Assembly: GCA_039105265.1 (NCBI GenBank) | Contig: JAPFFF010000067.1 | Location: 310,001 to 374,000, forward strand | Origin: Tritrichomonas musculus | Taxonomy: Eukaryota > Parabasalia > Tritrichomonadida > Tritrichomonadidae | Direction: 5' to 3' | DNA length: 64,000 bases | In this document: positions 18,228-29,656 of the stretch, piece after piece | Layout: the number at the start of each line of letters is the position of its first letter | Numbering within the stretch: position 1 is the stretch's first letter | Program-made: the position numbers and the translations under genes | The notes under the pieces: model-generated | Databases searched by the model: none | Told to the model about the DNA's origin: nothing | What the model saw: only the letters and a program-made list of their open reading frames with translations

Positions 18228-21200
18228 CTCCTTCATAATTCCTTCTCAAAAGGTTTACCAGAAACAAAGCATTTACGTGGCGGAGTTTTTGGATGGGTAA
18301 ATGCACTTTCTTTGCAAAGAAAAATGTGGAGTTCTCTCCCCATTCCAATAATAAGTTTTAATAGTTCAGAGATTAGTTTATCAGACATCACAACCGAATT
18401 TATTACTGGACAATTTGACATAAATTTATCCCAAATTATTCAAGACATGCTTGGCTCTTTATTTAATGAAACTGAAGAAGATAATATTACAGATAATTAT
18501 AATTATACAGATGATAACGAAGAATTCGTATATAAATTCCAATATCAAAAAATAATTTCCAATTTACCGAAAAAAATAACGAAATATTACGAAGATGATG
18601 AAGAATATGATTATGATAATGGCGATTATCCAGATTATAATGAAGAAGAAAACAAAACCAGATATTACTGTGATAAAGATTTATATCCGAATGCACATTT
18701 AGTTACCGATATGTTAGATGGTGAATTAGAATTTGATTGTGCCACAGTAAACAATTTTATGGGCCAAATATTTTCTTATGTCTTCATCATTGTTCCCCTA
18801 TTGATTATATTTATAATTACTCTTCTTTATTACATTGTTTTTTGCTTTGGACGATGTTGCTGTTGTCGGGCCAAAAAGCGATTCAAACCTCGTTTAATAG
18901 AAATCATCTTTTTCATAATAATAACCACATTTATGGTCATCACCATTGCCTTTAGTTTTACGGCCTCAGCCTACATGATGAAGATTGTTAATTATGTATT
19001 CAAAAAAGGCATTCAAAAAGATGCCGAAACCGTTTGTCAAATGATTGATCCGTCGATTGGCGATGGTCTTCAAAACATGGCTAACAAGCTAGTTCCTTCC
19101 ATTGAGAACATTTCGAATAAAACCGTTTTCACGATTGATGAGTCCTTACCTCGACTCATGTCGATTTTGAATGGTACACAAAATAACATTTTGAAGCTTT
19201 CCGATGTCATGAGAGACATACAGAAATACGGAGGTGATGCTCAAACTGACATAAAACAAAAAGAAGCAACCTTTAATGAATGCATTAAAGCTGGTTCTTC
19301 ACAAGGTTGTTCTTCTGATACAATTTCTGAGGTCAATTTATTTGACGAATTTTCTGACTTTAACAAGGCACTTGATAGCGTGAATGAAATGGAGTCTGCT
19401 ATATCAAATGTGTCTGATGTGATGAACGTTAGTTCATTCGTTGATTCCGGAAAGGATACAATTGTCGAATCAATCGATGGAATTAGTGAATCCGTTGATG
19501 AAATCGGCAATTTTTCAATCATTGATAAGTGTGATTTCGGTGAGTATTTTGAATTAGTTGATGATCTTCCTTCTTTTATTGTCCCTGTTGCAGGTGTTGT
19601 TCTTTTCCTGATACCAATTATAATGTTGGTTATTTTATTGATTCAAGTTTGTACATTTTGGACGAAAGGTTGTTGTTCTCGTTGCTGTGCAGCGTGTTGT
19701 ATTCCTTGTTGTGTTTGCGCTTTTTGCCAATTGATTTTCGGATTGATGGCAACTTTTGCATGTTTTGTTATCATTTTTCTCAACCTTTTCTATAGTCAAG
19801 GTGATGATGTTTTTGACACTTTTATCAAAGAAATAACTAATGATGAAAGAACAATTGATTTCGGTTATTTAAACTTGTCTTCAATGACGAATGACGTCAT
19901 TGGATCCTTCCCTCTTGAAAGCATCAAATTAAAGAAAATAGAATTCATTAAAAATTTCATTGATGCTAAACTTGACACGCCTTTGTCGAAGATAATTAGT
20001 CTTGAGCAGTTGCCATTCAATGAAATAGCAGACATGCTAGAAGAGTCATTAACAAATGCTGCAAATTCAACTAATTTGGATGATTTGATTGTGAATCCAA
20101 TTCGAGAAGTAATTAATGATACAAAGTCATCTTTGCCAGATGTAGAATTGAATGACATTGCACAAATTGATAAAATGAAAGAAAGTTTAAATAACTTAAA
20201 AAATGCTGTTGAAAATTGTTATCAAACATGTAATTCTAATTTTGATAACTTAAATTCAAGCTATTTTAATTTCTTTACTCAATTTAATTTAAAGCAAAAT
20301 AATTTTAAAAATACAATTGAAATTGTTGAGAATTCTTTGGATGCAACACCAAATGAAGTGTCTCTTTATGCATATGATTTATTCGGCGGTTTATTAAAAA
20401 CACTTGGAAAATCATTCGCTTCAACATTGAGACTCATTATTCCTGTTTTGAATGAATTCGAAGTAGGCTGGTTAATTGGAGCCTTCAATATTTTAAGAGT
20501 TAATTTCATGTACAATTTGTACACATCAATTATCTGCATTTCAATCACGTCCCATTTGTACATGATCGGAATGATGGCAATGACAACTCTTCTCTGGTGC
20601 AGAAGAAAAGGAATGGCAAAGCAGGAATCTGAAGAAGAAGAGGAAGAAGAAGACGAAACTGATGATGATGATAGATCTGTATCTTCTGATTCGAAGAATC
20701 GTCCAAAATCATCGGGAAGCATGAAGAAACGTGGATTCGGAAGAATGAAAGTTCAGAATTATACTCAGTCTGAGTCTGAAGAAATGTCATCAATCGATGA
20801 TAACTCCGATGACAATGAAAAGCGTGGGAAATCACCACCAATAGTTGACAGAGGAATTGACATTAATGAGCCTCGAATTGAGCAGCAGCAAATTTCAGCT
20901 GACGAAGCAATCTTAAATAATGATGATAATCAAAAATTGCTGCCTGAAGAAGAAAACGAAAATCAACAAAATTATAATGAAAATAATCTACAACAACCAA
21001 CAAATGAGAATGATCAGCAACAACTATTTACTAATGTAAATGATAATATTCAGCAACTTACAAATGAAAATGATAATAATCAACTGCAAACTAATGTAAG
21101 TGAAAAACTTCAACAGCAAATTAAAGTAACTGAGAATGAGCAGCAACAACAGTTGATTAATGAAAATGAGAACAATGAGAAGAAGCAATCTGATAATGAA

Positions 21201-21434
21201 AATATTGATAATCAAGAACAACAGGAATTACCCAATGAAAAAGTTGTTGAACAAAAGGAAATGATCAATGAAAAAGTTGTTGAGCAGCAATCGCTGCCCA
21301 ACGATAATGAAGAGCAGCAGCAGTTGGTTATTGAAAATGATCAAGATGAAATTGAATCTGATGAACAAAAGAAAGTTTCAGAAACAGCGAGTGATGCTGA
21401 TATTGCCATAGATGACGATGAATCAAACAATTAA
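18207..21434 (+). CDS. Prominin-like five-span membrane protein, 1075 aa
   Basis: Topology matches prominins: a signal-like hydrophobic N-terminus (residues 1-15), an extracellular segment with acidic, Tyr-rich and N-glycosylation-type sites, TM1 about 190-212, a short Cys-rich cytoplasmic loop (CFGRCCCCRAKKRF), TM2 about 231-255, a large extracellular loop, TM3 about 453-481, a second Cys cluster (CCSRCCAACCIPCCVCAFC), TM4 about 509-530, a second large loop, and TM5 about 770-797. Residues 800-1075 form an unusual cytoplasmic tail, first acidic (EEEEEEEDETDDDD) and then Gln/Asn-rich with repeated NEN/QQQ. Prominins organise membrane protrusions; that role here is inference. Length exceeds animal prominins mainly through the tail. 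Confidence 0.75.
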   Translation: MFSFILFLLHNSFSKGLPETKHLRGGVFGWVNALSLQRKMWSSLPIPIISFNSSEISLSDITTEFITGQFDINLSQIIQDMLGSLFNETEEDNITDNYNYTDDNEEFVYKFQYQKIISNLPKKITKYYEDDEEYDYDNGDYPDYNEEENKTRYYCDKDLYPNAHLVTDMLDGELEFDCATVNNFMGQIFSYVFIIVPLLIIFIITLLYYIVFCFGRCCCCRAKKRFKPRLIEIIFFIIITTFMVITIAFSFTASAYMMKIVNYVFKKGIQKDAETVCQMIDPSIGDGLQNMANKLVPSIENISNKTVFTIDESLPRLMSILNGTQNNILKLSDVMRDIQKYGGDAQTDIKQKEATFNECIKAGSSQGCSSDTISEVNLFDEFSDFNKALDSVNEMESAISNVSDVMNVSSFVDSGKDTIVESIDGISESVDEIGNFSIIDKCDFGEYFELVDDLPSFIVPVAGVVLFLIPIIMLVILLIQVCTFWTKGCCSRCCAACCIPCCVCAFCQLIFGLMATFACFVIIFLNLFYSQGDDVFDTFIKEITNDERTIDFGYLNLSSMTNDVIGSFPLESIKLKKIEFIKNFIDAKLDTPLSKIISLEQLPFNEIADMLEESLTNAANSTNLDDLIVNPIREVINDTKSSLPDVELNDIAQIDKMKESLNNLKNAVENCYQTCNSNFDNLNSSYFNFFTQFNLKQNNFKNTIEIVENSLDATPNEVSLYAYDLFGGLLKTLGKSFASTLRLIIPVLNEFEVGWLIGAFNILRVNFMYNLYTSIICISITSHLYMIGMMAMTTLLWCRRKGMAKQESEEEEEEEDETDDDDRSVSSDSKNRPKSSGSMKKRGFGRMKVQNYTQSESEEMSSIDDNSDDNEKRGKSPPIVDRGIDINEPRIEQQQISADEAILNNDDNQKLLPEEENENQQNYNENNLQQPTNENDQQQLFTNVNDNIQQLTNENDNNQLQTNVSEKLQQQIKVTENEQQQQLINENENNEKKQSDNENIDNQEQQELPNEKVVEQKEMINEKVVEQQSLPNDNEEQQQLVIENDQDEIESDEQKKVSETASDADIAIDDDESNN

Positions 21435-21571
21435 AAGTTTGTCCAAATTGCAGATGTGTAAAATAGTAGTTGTACTTAGTTTAAAAAAGCATTTTATTAT
21501 TAAACATTTAAAAAATAGTATTTATTTCACTTTTTATACAGATACTAATTTTATATCGTAACGTAATTTTT

Positions 21572-23170
21572 TTAATCAGCTTGTTTGGTTGTACTGGCTC
21601 TATGGGCCACAACAGCGGCAGTTCTTTTTTTCATGACTTTATTTAAAGCGTCTTGAACTTTCCTTTCATTATTTGAATCGAGTAACGATGTTGCCTCATC
21701 AGTAATCAAAATAACTGGATCTTTAACAACTGCTCTTGCTATTGCAATTATTTGCTTCTGTCCTCCACTGATGCTTGTTCCTTTCTCGCCAACGATGTAA
21801 TCAAACGAATATTTATTCACAATATTCTTCAAATTTGCTATTTCAACAGCATTCTCAGCTATTTCATCAGCATTCAAACTTGTCGTTTGAAGTCCATAAA
21901 CAATGTTATCACGAACTGACATTTGAAATAAAACTGGGTCTTGTGATCTTTTGATGAAGCCAATTGAGATCAATGTCCCTTATGTCAACATCGTCAATCA
22001 AAACAGATCCGCTGTCAACAAAATAGAAACCTTCAATCAGCTGGGCAACAGTTGATTTTCCACTCCCAAAGTGCCCGACCAATGCACAAATTTGAGCTGG
22101 AAACACGGTGAAAGAGGCATGATTCTCCACGTAAGCATCTCTTGTTGGATATTTGAATGAAACATAAGCGTATTCAATTTTTCCTTTAAAGTCATTAATA
22201 CGAACTTTTTCAGTCATGTTCATCTCAGTTGATGAAGAAGCACAATTCATTGTCATATCTAAAATGCGAACACATGATGCAAGTGCTTTCTGCTCTTCAG
22301 GAAAAGTATACAAAAAGTCAATCATTCCAAAACTACAGAAATAAATCATTCCGAAAATGGTGATCATATAACCTGGCTCAATCTTCCCTTCATATATCAT
22401 GACAGCTCCCGTGCAAATGTTAAGAAACATCAACGTCCACAGCAAGAAAGAAGGACCGAAATACATGAATCCGCAAAATTTGTGAACAACTTTTTCTTCA
22501 CTTCTAACTTTGTCAATTTCATACAAATATCTTTGTATCTCTGTTTGTTCTGCATTGAAACATCTGACTGTCTTTACTGACGAAATTGTTTCTTCGGCAA
22601 TTGTGATTGAATTGGCCAAATGACAAAATTTCAATTGATTATGATCGTCAATTTTATTTGTAAAATATCTGGTCAGTAATAAGTTATCGGGATAAAAAGA
22701 ATAAAGGAAATTAGAGGCATCTTCCAAGAATAGAAAAGACACATATTTAACCTGCTATGAATTTTGAAAGGTTAAATATTTGACCTCCTTTGATCGAGCC
22801 AAAAGAATTCTGAACATTTTCTGAATCTTCTGAAAGTAAGGTTAAAAGAGTGCCAATCGAATTTGAATCAAATAATGATACATCACTCATCATTAGATTG
22901 TGGAATAAATCTTTTCTGAGTTTGTTTGAAAACTTATAACCAACACGGGTCCATAATAAAGATTTGTAAAAAGTTGATTTCACAATGATATGGATGAAGC
23001 AATAACTAATGCTAATTAATATTCATGTTTTGATAATATCTTTCAAAGGATCTTTGGATTGATCTTTGTTCCATTTGGTCAATATTAACAATCTTCCCTA
23101 ATAACGAATACTGCATAATTGGTGATGAGCCAGAAATCAAATATGCGATAACTGCAAAAATAAGAAGATA
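21572..23170 (-). pseudogene. Decayed ABCB half-transporter (copy of the 27467-29656 gene)
   Basis: Read from about 23170 down, remnants of an ABCB half-transporter appear in at least three frames: an N-terminal segment (SSPIMQYSLLGKIVN), transmembrane sequence, a Walker A region changed from the canonical form (VGHFGSGKST), a signature ISGGQKQI, and Walker B ILITDEATSLLD. The frame ends soon after the H-loop region (VAHRASTTKQAD), so the C-terminal tail of the intact paralogue is missing. Frame changes near 22740 and 21940 and the lost 3' end mark it as a pseudogene. It is divergent from the next entry, mirroring the intact pair. Confidence 0.85.
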
Positions 23171-23179
23171 CAAAAAAAG

Positions 23180-26012
23180 ATTTCCAAATTCTATTTTTTA
23201 AATCATTTGCTTTAGCAATATTTCTAGTATTTCTACACTCTTTTAACTTCCAATCGAGAGTTATTGCAGATACAGAATTGTCCCATGATCTTCATTATTT
23301 TCTATACAGTCAAATCATGAGACAAGATATTTCATTCTTTGATAAAATTGAAAATTTCACCTGTACGTTAGTTGGAGGCCGTTTATTACAAGACGTTAAC
23401 GTTATTTGTTCCAACTATAGTTGTAAAATATTGAATGCAGAGCAAGATGTGACAATTGCAATTGGCGGAGTCATCATTGCCTTAATCACGATGTGGCAGG
23501 TTGTAATTCCAGTGACGGTTATTTTGACCATTCTATTGTTTGTTTATTATCATGGCAACAAATGTGTGAATGAAATGTGGGAAGCACACAACACGCATGC
23601 AACACAATCGATATCAAAAGCTGAAGAAGTTTTGACATGCTTCAGAACAGTCAAATCATTTCACAAAGAAAACTATGAAAGTGAAAAATTTTGCCAAATT
23701 TTGAATTCTGTTGAAAATGTTGTCGATAGAATTTCATTTGTGAAAGGAATTAAAGATGCTGCAATTGAAGGATTATCAAGCATCATGACTGCCGTCTTCG
23801 TTTATTATTCAAGTTATCTGATTGTGAAAAAGCGTGAGCTTGGCTACAAGAGCGAAGACTTCCTTTTAATGGTATTTGCGATTCTCTTTGCAGCAAATGA
23901 AATTATCTATTATTTGTCCATTATTGATGATCTAAAAAAAGCATCTGTTTCGGCAAAAAAAGTTCTAGCAATATTAGAAAAAGAGCCACGTGTTGATCAA
24001 GTGAAAGAAGGACAAAATGAGTTCACAACTCAATTTATAGGACGAATTGAATTCATTGATGTCGGATTCAAATACAAGACGCGTCCAAGGAAGGAAGAAA
24101 ATGTAAACAATTTCAATGATAATGAAAATTGGGCTGTTCGGCATCTTTCATTTGTTATTGAAGCTGGCCAGACAGTCGCAATTGTGGGCGAAAGTGGCTG
24201 TGGAAAGACAACAACGCTTCAGTTGTTGACAAGGTTTTATGTTTGATGATGTTGACATCTCTACAATGAATCCTCAAAAACTTAGATCTTTGATTTCTGT
24301 TTTGTTCACAATATCAACCAGAGAGAACATTCAATTGTCAACTTCTTTTAATCACATGAAAGATCATTGCGATTTCAATGATGTGATAAAAGCATCAAAA
24401 CTTGGAAGCGCACATGATTTCATCATGTAGACATTTACGCCAAGGCAAATTTCATCAAATACACGCCAGAGCCTAATACGCCAAAAAAGAACGTTATTAA
24501 TTTCTATCAAAATTAAGAGATTTTGTATAATAAGTATGTTTTCTTTACTGTAAAATAAATAACAAATACTAATTTTCTTAAATAATTATATTTTTATGCT
24601 TTTTTCAACGAAAAAAAAAACATCATTTTTTATTTTAAAATATTTAAGGTCAATTTTTATTAAATTTCACCATATAAAAAAACATCAAAAAATCTTTTTT
24701 ATAAAAAACACAGATTTTCAATTTTACGTATTATCAGCCATAAACATATATACAGATGGGAAATTCTGTTGCCAAGATATTTCGAAATGGTAAGGAAAAA
24801 ATGCTTTTGGCGTATTTTTACGCCAAAAAATACGCCCAATTCAAAATTTGAGAACTTTTCTCTCAATTCTTCAGAATTTTTTTTTTGGCGTATGAATACG
24901 CCAAAAAATACGCCAATTAAATATAACAATGAAATACATTTTTTTAAAGAGGAAAAACGAGAAAGAATATATATATGACATTCATGTGACAGTTTCTTAC
25001 CATGCATGAGTGCTTTTCTGGAATTTTTTCAAACATCTTATATTAGGAAAACTCAATCCCATATATCACTAAAATTCATTATAATCCAAATATTTTGACC
25101 AACATACACTATAATTTTCATTGTTTAAAAATGAAAATAGATATTTTTTTATCACTTTTAATATTATAATATTTGGCTTATAAATGTGCTTTCTTAAATT
25201 CAATAAAATGCATTTAATTACATTAAATATGCATAATTATCTTTATAAAGCCTCAAATTCTTAAAATTTTTGTTATTATTTATTTAGTTTTGTTTTAAAT
25301 AACTGATAAACTCAAATGTTCCCAAAATTAAGTACTTAAATCTATTTATTGAAACAAATAGTAGCAAAATCATGCCAAGATTATTAAATATTCAAAAAAA
25401 TATCATATTAAAATTATTAACTTCTTTTTAAAAAACGATTAATATCAATATATTTATATCAGTAGAATATCTATTTTAATCAAATACTTCATATTTCTAT
25501 GCTAAATAAAAATTTTGAGATTCTTTTTTAGAACATGAAATTTTTTATATAACATTTCATATTACTCTTGACAAAAAATACGCCAAAGATTAAATTTTTT
25601 TGGCGTATTTTTGCTTGGCGTAAATGTCTACATCATGGAAATACCAAACAGTTATGACACAGTTGTTCAACAAAAAAATTTGAGTGGTGGACAAAAGCAA
25701 AGAATATGTTTATCACGTGCCTTTTTGCCATTTATTGGCTCAAAAGTTGTAAATCACTCAAAAATTCTTCTTTTGGATGAAGCAACCGCTTCTCTTGATA
25801 CAAAAAGTGAACAATTGATTCAAAGCTCACTTAGTGAATTTGATAAAGGCAAAATAAAAAAAGTAATTGTAGCACACAGACTGGCAACAGTTTCTCATGC
25901 CGATATATTAATTGCTTCGAAAGATGGTCACGTTGAAGAAGAAGGAACTCATGATGATTTAATCAAGAAGAATGGTTTATATGCAAAATTGGTCAAATTT
26001 CAACTTCATTAG
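23180..26012 (+). pseudogene. Decayed ABCB half-transporter interrupted by a 1.2 kb insertion (copy of the 29935-31704 gene)
   Basis: Coding remnants align in order with the intact 589-aa transporter: transmembrane region (23200-24020), Walker A GESGCGKTTT, then a frame break near 24240 with loss of about nine codons and of the VPQSP part of the Q-loop. After the 24427-25631 element come LSGGQKQR, ILLLDEATASLD and IVAHRLATV. No ATG is seen at the left end; the frame opens from about 23180 without a clear start. Removing the insertion plus one ATCAT copy restores HDFIMEIP, matching HNFIMEMP of the intact paralogue, so the insertion entered coding sequence. Confidence 0.88.
24427..25631. mobile_element. 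Non-autonomous DNA transposon, 1205 bp, 18-bp TIRs, ATCAT duplication
   Basis: The ends are perfect inverted repeats, GTAGACATTTACGCCAAG and its complement, flanked by a 5-bp target duplication ATCAT (24422-24426 and 25632-25636). Inside are more copies of the hairpin unit TACGCCAAAAAATACGCC near 24810-24840 and 24890-24915, and a subterminal TTGGCGTATTTTTGC. There is no transposase frame. It sits cleanly in the decayed ABC gene. The 5-bp duplication and GTAGAC ends do not match a family I can name safely. Confidence 0.9.
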
Positions 26013-26114
26013 ATTATATGAATAATATTAATGTTGATCTAATATTTTAAAACTTTTATATACATTTGTAAATCAGTAAATATTTAATTTATTTAGTAGA
26101 TTTACTTAAAATTT

Positions 26115-26462
26115 TTAAGCTGTTATTTTTTGAAGATATTTTTTAATTGTTTCTGAGTGGCAACGCTTTGGTGCACACCAGCACCAAAGATTTACTTCTC
26201 CATGCTGCTCCAAAATGATTGAGATCCTTCCAAGTTCTCTCATGAAATTGTCACGAAATGCTTGAGTTATATTATGTTCGTTCATCCATTGCTTATCGTC
26301 TTTAACGAGGGCATTAAAGTATGTTTCATACATGTCACACACTTTGTCTCGTTGAGACTCGTCGCTCATTTTATAAGGGTTTCCCAAAACGCTTTTTCTA
26401 TCAACTCGAACGTCGGTAGATTTTGAAGGATAGCCAAAATGCATGTTATTGATTGTAATCAT
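26115..26462 (-). CDS. DUF4326 domain protein, 115 aa
   Basis: A compact single-domain protein carrying the DUF4326 pattern: VRVDRKSVLGNPYKM near the N-terminus, a central helical region (YETYFNALVKDDKQW), and LWCWCAPKRCHSETI near the C-terminus, with the Cys-x-Cys...Cys-His cluster that could bind metal. The family is common in bacteria and phages and is of unknown biochemistry. ATG at 26462 is preferred over an in-frame GTG one codon earlier. A TCA-type initiator lies about 14 nt upstream. It lies between the two ABC pairs and may have arrived by lateral transfer, which is inference. Confidence 0.8.
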   Translation of the reverse strand: MITINNMHFGYPSKSTDVRVDRKSVLGNPYKMSDESQRDKVCDMYETYFNALVKDDKQWMNEHNITQAFRDNFMRELGRISIILEQHGEVNLWCWCAPKRCHSETIKKYLQKITA

Positions 26463-27466
26463 CACTGTGAAAATGATTTTGACAGTTTATTTCGTCTGTT
26501 TTATTGATCAAAATAGGTATTGATAAGTTTGATCAAACTCTTGGAAATATTAAAAAAAAAATTCAAGTTTTTGAAACGATTTTATTATTATGCCTATTCA
26601 AATTCATTGTTAACGTTTTAATATTCAAACATTGATATAAATTGAATGAATGAGTTTGATCAGCTTTACAAAAGCAATACAGATGTAATCGGATTTCGAA
26701 TTAAATATAAATTTTATGCTTCATCTTCTATATAAAGATTTGCTTTGTAATTATGTGTTTTTTTTTAGAGTTTTTTATTTTTTTTTTTAAAAAAAAAACA
26801 ATTAAATTTCTAAATCATGTTATTATTTACTTTCTATTTGTCCACTCTTAAGTGTTTAGATTCACTTTGATATGAATCAGAACTCCTTATTTTGTATATT
26901 TATTAGAATCCAAAGTTTTTCAAAAGGGCACAAATTCTTTAGGATAATTTGTTACACAGAAAATTAATATCAAGAAATGTGAAGGAAATGATCAATTATA
27001 ATTATTTTTCATTAGATTAAAGAATATTATTATTATTTAAGAATGATAACAAAAATGAATAATGGTTTTGGTTTATTTAGGTGTATATATTTATTTATTT
27101 ATTATTTCCTTCAGTACTTTCAAGTTTTCTTGTAAATTTATTATCATCAAAGATTTCAAGAGAGATCTTTTAATTATATTTTTTTTTTCAGAAATTTAAG
27201 ATAGCAATAAAACTACAATATGATTTTAAAATTGGAAAATATTTTAAAAATGGAAAAATCACTTTTAGAAAGCTTTAGAAAAATTTGAATGCTTTTTGAT
27301 GGTTATATATCAAAAAGTTTCTTTTTCATTTTTGTACTGTTTTTCGATTTTGTAATCTTAAGGTATAATAAATAACAATTTTGAAAAAACTTCTATAAAA
27401 AATTATAATTCTAATTTTTAATAAATTGAATTCATAATATGTAAATCATTTAATAAATATTTATAT
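26463..27466. other. AT-rich intergenic DNA
   Basis: About 1 kb with T-rich and A-rich runs and no supported gene. The first 30 bp probably contain the DUF4326 promoter and the last 150 bp the 3' region of the minus-strand ABC gene. No repeats with clear ends were seen. Confidence 0.6.
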
Positions 27467-29656
27467 TTAAACTGTTTCAGAATTGGTATCGTCATCGTCT
27501 GTATCTTCTTGGTCATTTCTAGCAGAACTCCTCCTCTCTTCTCTACTGTCATAATCAAGATCATTCTCATCATCATCATCATCGTTATTGTCTTGGCTAT
27601 AATAATTCTTCTTTTTTGAGTTAGAACTCCTTTTACGTGCAGTGTTGCTTTTGTCATCATCATTATCTTGGCTGTTGCCTTGTCTTCTTGAATTAGAACT
27701 TCTTCTTGGTTCAGTGTTGCCTTCATCATCGTCATTAGAATCGTTATTAGAGTTGTTATCGTCATCATCATTGTCCTGACTATAGTCTTGCTCCTTTGGC
27801 TTGTCTTCCTTTTTGGCATCATCGTCAGCATCTTTCAGCTGTCTCTTGACAAGTTCGTAATAGAATCCATGCTTTGCAATCAATTCTCTATGAGTTCCTC
27901 TTTCTACAATTTCGCCAGTATCGAAAGCATAAATTCTGTCAGCGTTTTTGACAGTAGTTAATCGATGCGCAACGATGACAGATGTCCTTGTTGCCATGAT
28001 CTTGTCCAATGCAATCTGAACTTTTTTCTCGCTGGCTGAGTCGAGAGCTGATGTTGCTTCATCTGTCATTAGAATAACTGGATCTGTAATCAAGGCTCTT
28101 GCGATTGCAATACGTTGTCTTTGGCCACCACTTAATGATCCTCCTTTTTCACCAACAAAGAAGTCATATTTGCCATTCAATTTCTCAATGAAGACCTTCG
28201 CATTTGCCATCTCTGCAGCCTTTTCTATCTCTTCCATTGTTGCATCCGGCTTTGCATACATGATGTTTTCTTTGATTGTGAGCTGGAAAAGAATTGGCTC
28301 TTGACCAACAAGACCGATTTGTCTATGGAGCCAGCGTGGATCGAGTGATTTGATATCATGTCCATCCAACAAAATTGCACCTTCACAAACGTCATAAAAA
28401 CGTTCAAGAAGTTGAACGCATGTTGACTTACCACTTCCACTGTGGCCAACAAGAGCAGCTGTTTTTCCCGGCTTGATTTCGAAGGATATGTTTTTAAGGA
28501 CATAAACGTCTCTTGATGGATATTTGAAAGAAACGTTTCGGAATTCAATGTGTCCTTTGAAATTGTCAATTGTTTCACCACCGCTGAATGGAATTGTTGG
28601 AACATGTGATATCATTGCTAATATACGTGCACCACTGCTAATTGCCTTTTGTTCACTTTGTAACGAAGTTTGTAATTCAATAAGACCTAACGATCCAAAC
28701 ATCATGAAACCAAAGACTGAAAACAAGTTTCCTGTTTCGAGTTCTCCATTGTCAACCATTTTGCCACCGTAATACATGTTTCCAATGATGAGGGCCCAAA
28801 CACCGATCATGATAATGGAGAACATGATGTTAACGCCAGTCAATGCTTTGATTTCCTCTTTAACAGCCATATTGACTTCTTTCATGAATCGTTCATATTC
28901 GATGTCTTCACGATTGAATCCTTTAACTGTCCTGATGCACGAAAGTGTTTCTTCAGCAATTGTCATCATTCTTGCAACATAGAAAAATTTGCGATTGATG
29001 TGATTATCAATGTATCGTGAAAAGAGGAAAATTACAATGAAAGCAAATGGTAAAACGCAAGTTGTGATCAAAGCCAGCTTCCATTGATAAACATAGCAAA
29101 GAACAATGCCTGCAATGCATTGTCCCATGTTCTGGAATTGAATTCCTTTGATTGTACCAAAGTTATCTTGGACTAATTGTGAATCTTCTCCTAATAAAGT
29201 TAAAACATCGCCAATTGGCGTTACATCAAAATAGGGGATATCATTCACCATCAAGCTATCAAAAAGATCGGCTTTAAGATCGAGAATAAAGCGGGATCCC
29301 ATTCTTGTCCATAAAAATGAAACTAAAAATTTGCAAATAGCTGCAATAACTGCGATTAAAACGATATATAAGCACCAATTTCTGATATGCGTTAGAGTAA
29401 TTGTTCCTTCTCTGACAAAGGTTTGCATTTCATTAATGATTTTTCCAAATAAAACAAATATGCAGATTGGTGCTGCTCCAAAAAGAAGTGATGGTATCAT
29501 TGCACCAATTGCCATTGGGTATGAAAAAAGTCTTTTATATAATTTGCCTCTTGCCTTGATTTGTTCTTTTCCTTTGAGATTCTTATTTTGTTTTGCATAA
29601 GAGGATTGAGAATAGCTCCCTGAATACTCTGAAGAATTTCGATGTATACTAGACAT
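27467..29656 (-). CDS. ABCB-type half-transporter with acidic tail, 729 aa
   Basis: Exporter of the ABCB (P-glycoprotein/MDR) family as a half-size protein, one TMD plus one NBD. Residues about 45-330 hold six hydrophobic spans. The NBD has Walker A (GHSGSGKS) near 405, Q-loop GLVGQEP near 450, signature LSGGQRQR near 513, Walker B ILMTDEATSALD near 535 with the catalytic Glu present, and H-loop VAHRLTTV near 565. Residues 610-729 are an extra hydrophilic, Asp/Asn/Ser-rich tail with repeated RRSSNSRR and DDDD motifs. It is transcribed divergently from the 589-aa partner; a heterodimer is inferred. Substrate unknown. A TCATTTA initiator-like site lies 14 nt upstream of the ATG. Confidence 0.95.
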   Translation of the reverse strand: MSSIHRNSSEYSGSYSQSSYAKQNKNLKGKEQIKARGKLYKRLFSYPMAIGAMIPSLLFGAAPICIFVLFGKIINEMQTFVREGTITLTHIRNWCLYIVLIAVIAAICKFLVSFLWTRMGSRFILDLKADLFDSLMVNDIPYFDVTPIGDVLTLLGEDSQLVQDNFGTIKGIQFQNMGQCIAGIVLCYVYQWKLALITTCVLPFAFIVIFLFSRYIDNHINRKFFYVARMMTIAEETLSCIRTVKGFNREDIEYERFMKEVNMAVKEEIKALTGVNIMFSIIMIGVWALIIGNMYYGGKMVDNGELETGNLFSVFGFMMFGSLGLIELQTSLQSEQKAISSGARILAMISHVPTIPFSGGETIDNFKGHIEFRNVSFKYPSRDVYVLKNISFEIKPGKTAALVGHSGSGKSTCVQLLERFYDVCEGAILLDGHDIKSLDPRWLHRQIGLVGQEPILFQLTIKENIMYAKPDATMEEIEKAAEMANAKVFIEKLNGKYDFFVGEKGGSLSGGQRQRIAIARALITDPVILMTDEATSALDSASEKKVQIALDKIMATRTSVIVAHRLTTVKNADRIYAFDTGEIVERGTHRELIAKHGFYYELVKRQLKDADDDAKKEDKPKEQDYSQDNDDDDNNSNNDSNDDDEGNTEPRRSSNSRRQGNSQDNDDDKSNTARKRSSNSKKKNYYSQDNNDDDDDENDLDYDSREERRSSARNDQEDTDDDDTNSETV

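Noticed and set aside
20366-20841. Minus-strand frames opposite the prominin-like gene
   Set aside because: Complement of low-complexity coding sequence (poly-Ser/His from acidic codons).
24427-25631. Spliceosomal intron or introner in the ABC gene
   Set aside because: It begins GT but ends AC, lacks the trichomonad 3' consensus, and has symmetrical terminal inverted repeats with a target duplication; the host gene is decayed anyway.
27418-27831. Met/Thr/Ile-rich minus-strand frame
   Set aside because: Shadow of the acidic tail of the ABC transporter in another frame.
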